Source: DATKWS01 sp035529435
GTDB lineage: Bacteria; Krumholzibacteriota; Krumholzibacteriia; Krumholzibacteriales; Krumholzibacteriaceae
DNA length: 18,492 nucleotides
Reading direction: 5' to 3'
NCBI GenBank assembly: GCA_035529435.1
Contig: DATKWS010000178.1
Span: forward strand, 1-18,492
The notes under the pieces were generated by a model, which was not told the DNA's origin, searched no databases, and saw only the letters and a list, made by a program, of their open reading frames with translations. This document shows positions 16,550 to 18,492 of this stretch, one piece after another (positions within the stretch are counted from its first letter, which is position 1; each line of letters begins with the position of its first letter). The position numbers and the translations under genes are program-made.

Positions 16550-17035
16550 CTAGAAGATATACCTGACGCCGAGACCCCCGTTGAAGCTCCCCTCCGTCTC
16601 AGGGGCGAAATCGACGATCGGCGCGAGCTCGAAGAAAAACGAGACCGGTGTATCCTCGGGGATATACTCCATGCCCACCGAGAGCCGCAGCCCCACGCGC
16701 GAATCGTCATCCTCCAGGCGCACGCGCCCGCCGATGCCGAAGTAGACGGGAAGGTCCCCCTTGCCGATCTCGAATATATTGAAATTATGAAACAGATAAT
16801 CGCCGTGTATGTGCACGTGCCCGTCATTGTTGAACGACCACGCGATCCCGAAATCGATCGCCATGTTCCATGCCGTCCAGAACTTGGTGCTGAAACCGGT
16901 CGGCTCCCCGAGTATGATCCCGGCCTCCCAGTCGCCCGCGTCGACCTCCTGTACCTGGGCGTAGGCCGCGGGAGCGGCTGCGAGAACCATGCCGGCGATC
17001 AGCGACGCGAGAATGAACGCAGAACACCTAGCCAT
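16550..17035 (-). CDS. Small outer-membrane beta-barrel protein (DUF3996-like)
   Basis: I start at ATG 17035, which shares its A with the TAA stop of the upstream gene (TAATG) and has AAGGAGG 8 bases ahead. The frame continues upstream only as antisense-like sequence inside that gene. Residues 1-26 are a signal peptide (ILASLIAGMVLAAAPAAYAQ). The mature 135 residues alternate polar and apolar positions and end in aromatic RYIF, as expected for a BAM-assembled barrel. The blocks ILGEPTGFSTKFW, AIDFGIAWSF, HGDYLFHNF, YFGIGGRVRL and GGLGVRYIF resemble DUF3996, the family of small Borrelia outer-membrane proteins, with a likely 8-strand barrel. Overlap with the MauE/DoxX gene implies translational coupling; the functional link is unclear. 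Confidence 0.87.
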   Translation of the reverse strand: MARCSAFILASLIAGMVLAAAPAAYAQVQEVDAGDWEAGIILGEPTGFSTKFWTAWNMAIDFGIAWSFNNDGHVHIHGDYLFHNFNIFEIGKGDLPVYFGIGGRVRLEDDDSRVGLRLSVGMEYIPEDTPVSFFFELAPIVDFAPETEGSFNGGLGVRYIF

Positions 17036-17607
17036 TATCGCTTCCTCCTTATCGGAACGAGTACGAATCGATATGCAGGGGCCAGAAACAGCGCACACGA
17101 GAAGATGAAGAAGAATGCATCCTCGATGAGCTTTTTCCATGCGTAGGTTACACCGAATCCGCATCCGCAGTCGAAGTATATTTTGCTGAATGCGATCCCT
17201 TCCGCATTCATGATGCCGGCGGTACGGATCCACACGATCACGAGGAACCAGGCATTGAGCAGGAGAAGAAGCAGCGCGGAACCGCGAAGAAAGATGCCGG
17301 TGACAATCGAAATGCCGCAGAGAATCTCGACCCACGGCAGCACGATCGCCGTCGTGTAGAGGAGCGGCCCCCTGTCGAGAATTCCGTACATCCTGATCTC
17401 GTCGGCGAACATGAGGGGCTTGCCGATCTTCTGGAGGCCGGCGTAGATGAAAACGCCCGCCAGTATCAGGCGGAATGCGAGGAGCACGTATGGATTGTAC
17501 AGCACGTTCCCGGCGCCGCGTCCGGACTCCGGTGCGCCCGCTGCCCGCGGGGCGAAGAGGTACTCCCTCCAGCCTGTCCCGCTCTCGAATCCACCCGAAT
17601 CAGGCAT
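17035..17607 (-). CDS. MauE/DoxX-family membrane protein
   Basis: This 190-residue integral membrane protein has four predicted helices at about 40-60 (LAFRLILAGVFIYAGLQKI), 83-105, 108-128 (ALLLLLLNAWFLVIVW) and 160-180. A-G-x-x-K-I at the end of helix 1 and P-W-V-E in helix 2 are typical of DoxX/MauE proteins. A C-x-C pair (FDCGCG, Cys147 and Cys149) before helix 4 could take part in thiol redox chemistry. Members of this family are linked to disulfide or quinone-coupled redox functions. The start ATG 17607 has AGGAG 10 bases upstream, and a polar 35-residue tail precedes helix 1. It lies 54 bp after the rhodanese gene, a common pairing that suggests thiol or sulfur handling on the outer face of the inner membrane. 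Confidence 0.88.
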   Translation of the reverse strand: MPDSGGFESGTGWREYLFAPRAAGAPESGRGAGNVLYNPYVLLAFRLILAGVFIYAGLQKIGKPLMFADEIRMYGILDRGPLLYTTAIVLPWVEILCGISIVTGIFLRGSALLLLLLNAWFLVIVWIRTAGIMNAEGIAFSKIYFDCGCGFGVTYAWKKLIEDAFFFIFSCALFLAPAYRFVLVPIRRKR

Positions 17608-17661
17608 CGATCGACAACTCCTGTTCGTGTTTTTCCGGATCCCGCGCCCCGCGCGGCTCCG

Positions 17662-18174
17662 CTACAGGCCCGGAGAGCCCGTCTCCACGGGTAGCCCCGC
17701 CGCGACCCATTCCTCGTATCCACCCTTGAAGACGAGGATGTTCGTATACCCCATCGCGTACAACTCCCTGGCAAGGAGCTCCGAGTCCTCGCAGGTCGGT
17801 CCCGTACAGTACAGGGTGATCTCGCCTCCCGGCTCGATCAGTGACAGCACATCGTCCAGGTACCGGGCCATCTCGTAGTAATCGAGGAGTATCGCGGATG
17901 GAATGTGACCGTCCTCGTACTCGCCCGGCGTCCTGGCATCGATGACCATTCCCCCCGACTCCACGATCTCACGCATCCGCTCGATGCCGATGACCCTGAT
18001 CCCTTCCGTCCCGGCGTCGTTATTCTCTCCGACCACCGGCACGTCGGCGACCTTTCTGAACGGATTGATCCCATTCACCGATATGGCATTACCGGCGAAG
18101 GCGATGATGAATCCCAGCACAATGACCACACCCGCCTGCGCGGCGGCGTACTTGAGCCGTTCCATAGCAATCAA
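17662..18174 (-). CDS. Membrane-anchored rhodanese-like sulfurtransferase
   Basis: A single N-terminal helix (AGVVIVLGFIIAFAGNAI) anchors a rhodanese domain on the outer side of the inner membrane. Domain landmarks are the entry MVIDARTPGEYEDGHIPSA, the active-site strand LYCTGPTCEDS with the expected catalytic Cys in YCTG, and the closing VFKGGYEEWVAAGLPVE. The loop has a second Cys five residues later and lacks the basic residue usual in C-x-x-G-x-R-S, so substrate preference may differ from thiosulfate sulfurtransferase. I propose TTG 18174 because GGAGG lies 10 bases before it. ATG 18165 is the alternative but has no good Shine-Dalgarno. It heads the minus-strand run with MauE/DoxX, the outer-membrane protein and the acyl-CoA synthetase. 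Confidence 0.88.
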   Translation of the reverse strand: MIAMERLKYAAAQAGVVIVLGFIIAFAGNAISVNGINPFRKVADVPVVGENNDAGTEGIRVIGIERMREIVESGGMVIDARTPGEYEDGHIPSAILLDYYEMARYLDDVLSLIEPGGEITLYCTGPTCEDSELLARELYAMGYTNILVFKGGYEEWVAAGLPVETGSPGL

Positions 18175-18310
18175 TATAACCCGGCCTCCGTGAAAATGCA
18201 ACAACAGGCCCGCGGTCGCCCGACTTCCCTACATGCCCTGTAACAACATGCGGCAGAAAAAGTTCCGGCGTCGCTCCGGTTGAGGCTGGCGCCATGTTGC
18301 ATGAACCTGC

Positions 18311-18316
18311 TACAAT
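18311..18316 (+). promoter_or_regulatory. Candidate extended -10 promoter of nth
   Basis: TGCTACAAT (18308-18316) is an extended -10 element with a five-of-six match to TATAAT. No -35 is evident at 16-18 bases upstream. Transcription would start near 18323, about 20 bases before ATG 18342. Confidence 0.4.
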
Positions 18317-18341
18317 GCATTCCCGGCACGAAGGAGTCATC

Positions 18342-18492
18342 ATGATAAAGAACGGGACAAACGCGACACGGGTCCTCTCGATATTCAAGAAGCTCTACCC
18401 GGACCCGCATCACTACCTCAAGTTCGAGAATCCCTTCCAGCTCCTCGTCGCGACGATCCTCTCGGCGCAGTGCACCGACGAGAAGGTGAACG
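18342..18492 (+). CDS. nth: Endonuclease III, N-terminal part (cut by window edge)
   Basis: Only the first 50 codons are present. ATG 18342 has AAGGAG 5 bases upstream; an in-frame ATG at 18315 is a less likely start. The visible residues show RVLSIFKKLYPDPHHYL, then NPFQLLVATILSAQCTDEKVN. The latter is the signature opening of the HhH-GPD glycosylase fold in endonuclease III. The enzyme is a base-excision-repair DNA glycosylase/AP lyase acting on oxidised pyrimidines. The catalytic Lys/Asp and the C-terminal 4Fe-4S cysteines lie beyond the window. The gene diverges from the rhodanese gene across a 167-bp gap. Confidence 0.93.
   Translation, partial: MIKNGTNATRVLSIFKKLYPDPHHYLKFENPFQLLVATILSAQCTDEKVN

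Noticed and set aside
18244..18299. Inverted repeat CAACATG / CATGTTG in the nth-rhodanese gap
   Set aside because: The arms are only 7 bases with a 42-base separation, so it is too likely by chance to call an operator.

Overview
The window is G+C-rich DNA from a diderm (Gram-negative-type) bacterium. Evidence for an outer membrane includes a very large beta-barrel protein with an OmpA-like domain, a small 8-strand-type outer-membrane protein, a lipoprotein and many Sec signal peptides. DUF11-type repeat proteins, SdrD-B-like modules and a giant OmpA/barrel fusion together suggest a candidate phylum of the FCB/Krumholzibacteriota/Eisenbacteria kind. That placement is an inference; no rRNA or tRNA is present to settle it.

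Region 1 (1-12480, minus strand) is a probable four-gene surface or envelope locus, read from high to low coordinates. It holds a 162-aa secreted single-domain DUF11-like protein, an 897-aa secreted multi-repeat DUF11 protein, a 1946-aa protein (DUF11 / SdrD-B / OmpA / Ig-like / outer-membrane barrel), and a protein of at least 1045 aa with a jelly-roll head and six tandem repeats that runs off the left edge. The proteins share modules: a common N-terminal block, a recurrent N-x-G-x-x-x-D-x-[YF] repeat core, acidic D-x-[ND]-G-type loops, and a C-terminal DUF11 domain that also occurs alone as the 162-aa protein. The last two genes overlap by one base (TAGTG). Two perfect hairpins lie in the 196-bp gap between the 897-aa and 1946-aa genes.

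Region 2 (12481-13633) is mostly non-coding, around a small YHS-like lipoprotein gene on the minus strand. That gene has a good sigma-70-type promoter (TTGACC, 17 bp, TATCGT with TG extension). The 529-bp stretch 12481-13009 carries the leader of the surface locus and a terminator-like hairpin.

Region 3 (13634-14809, plus strand) is a 6-phosphofructokinase gene with a probable TTG start. It converges on an acyl-CoA synthetase gene with only 9 bp between the stops.

Region 4 (18174-14819, minus strand) is a compact gene run: membrane-anchored rhodanese, MauE/DoxX-type membrane protein, small outer-membrane beta-barrel protein (one-base TAATG overlap with the preceding gene), then an AMP-forming acyl-CoA synthetase. 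The rhodanese and MauE/DoxX pair suggests thiol or sulfur redox work at the inner membrane. The outer-membrane protein and the synthetase may simply be co-transcribed.

Region 5 (18342-18492, plus strand) is the start of an endonuclease III gene, divergent from region 4 and cut by the window edge.

The most unusual content is region 1, which looks like a modular envelope system whose exact function I do not recognise.
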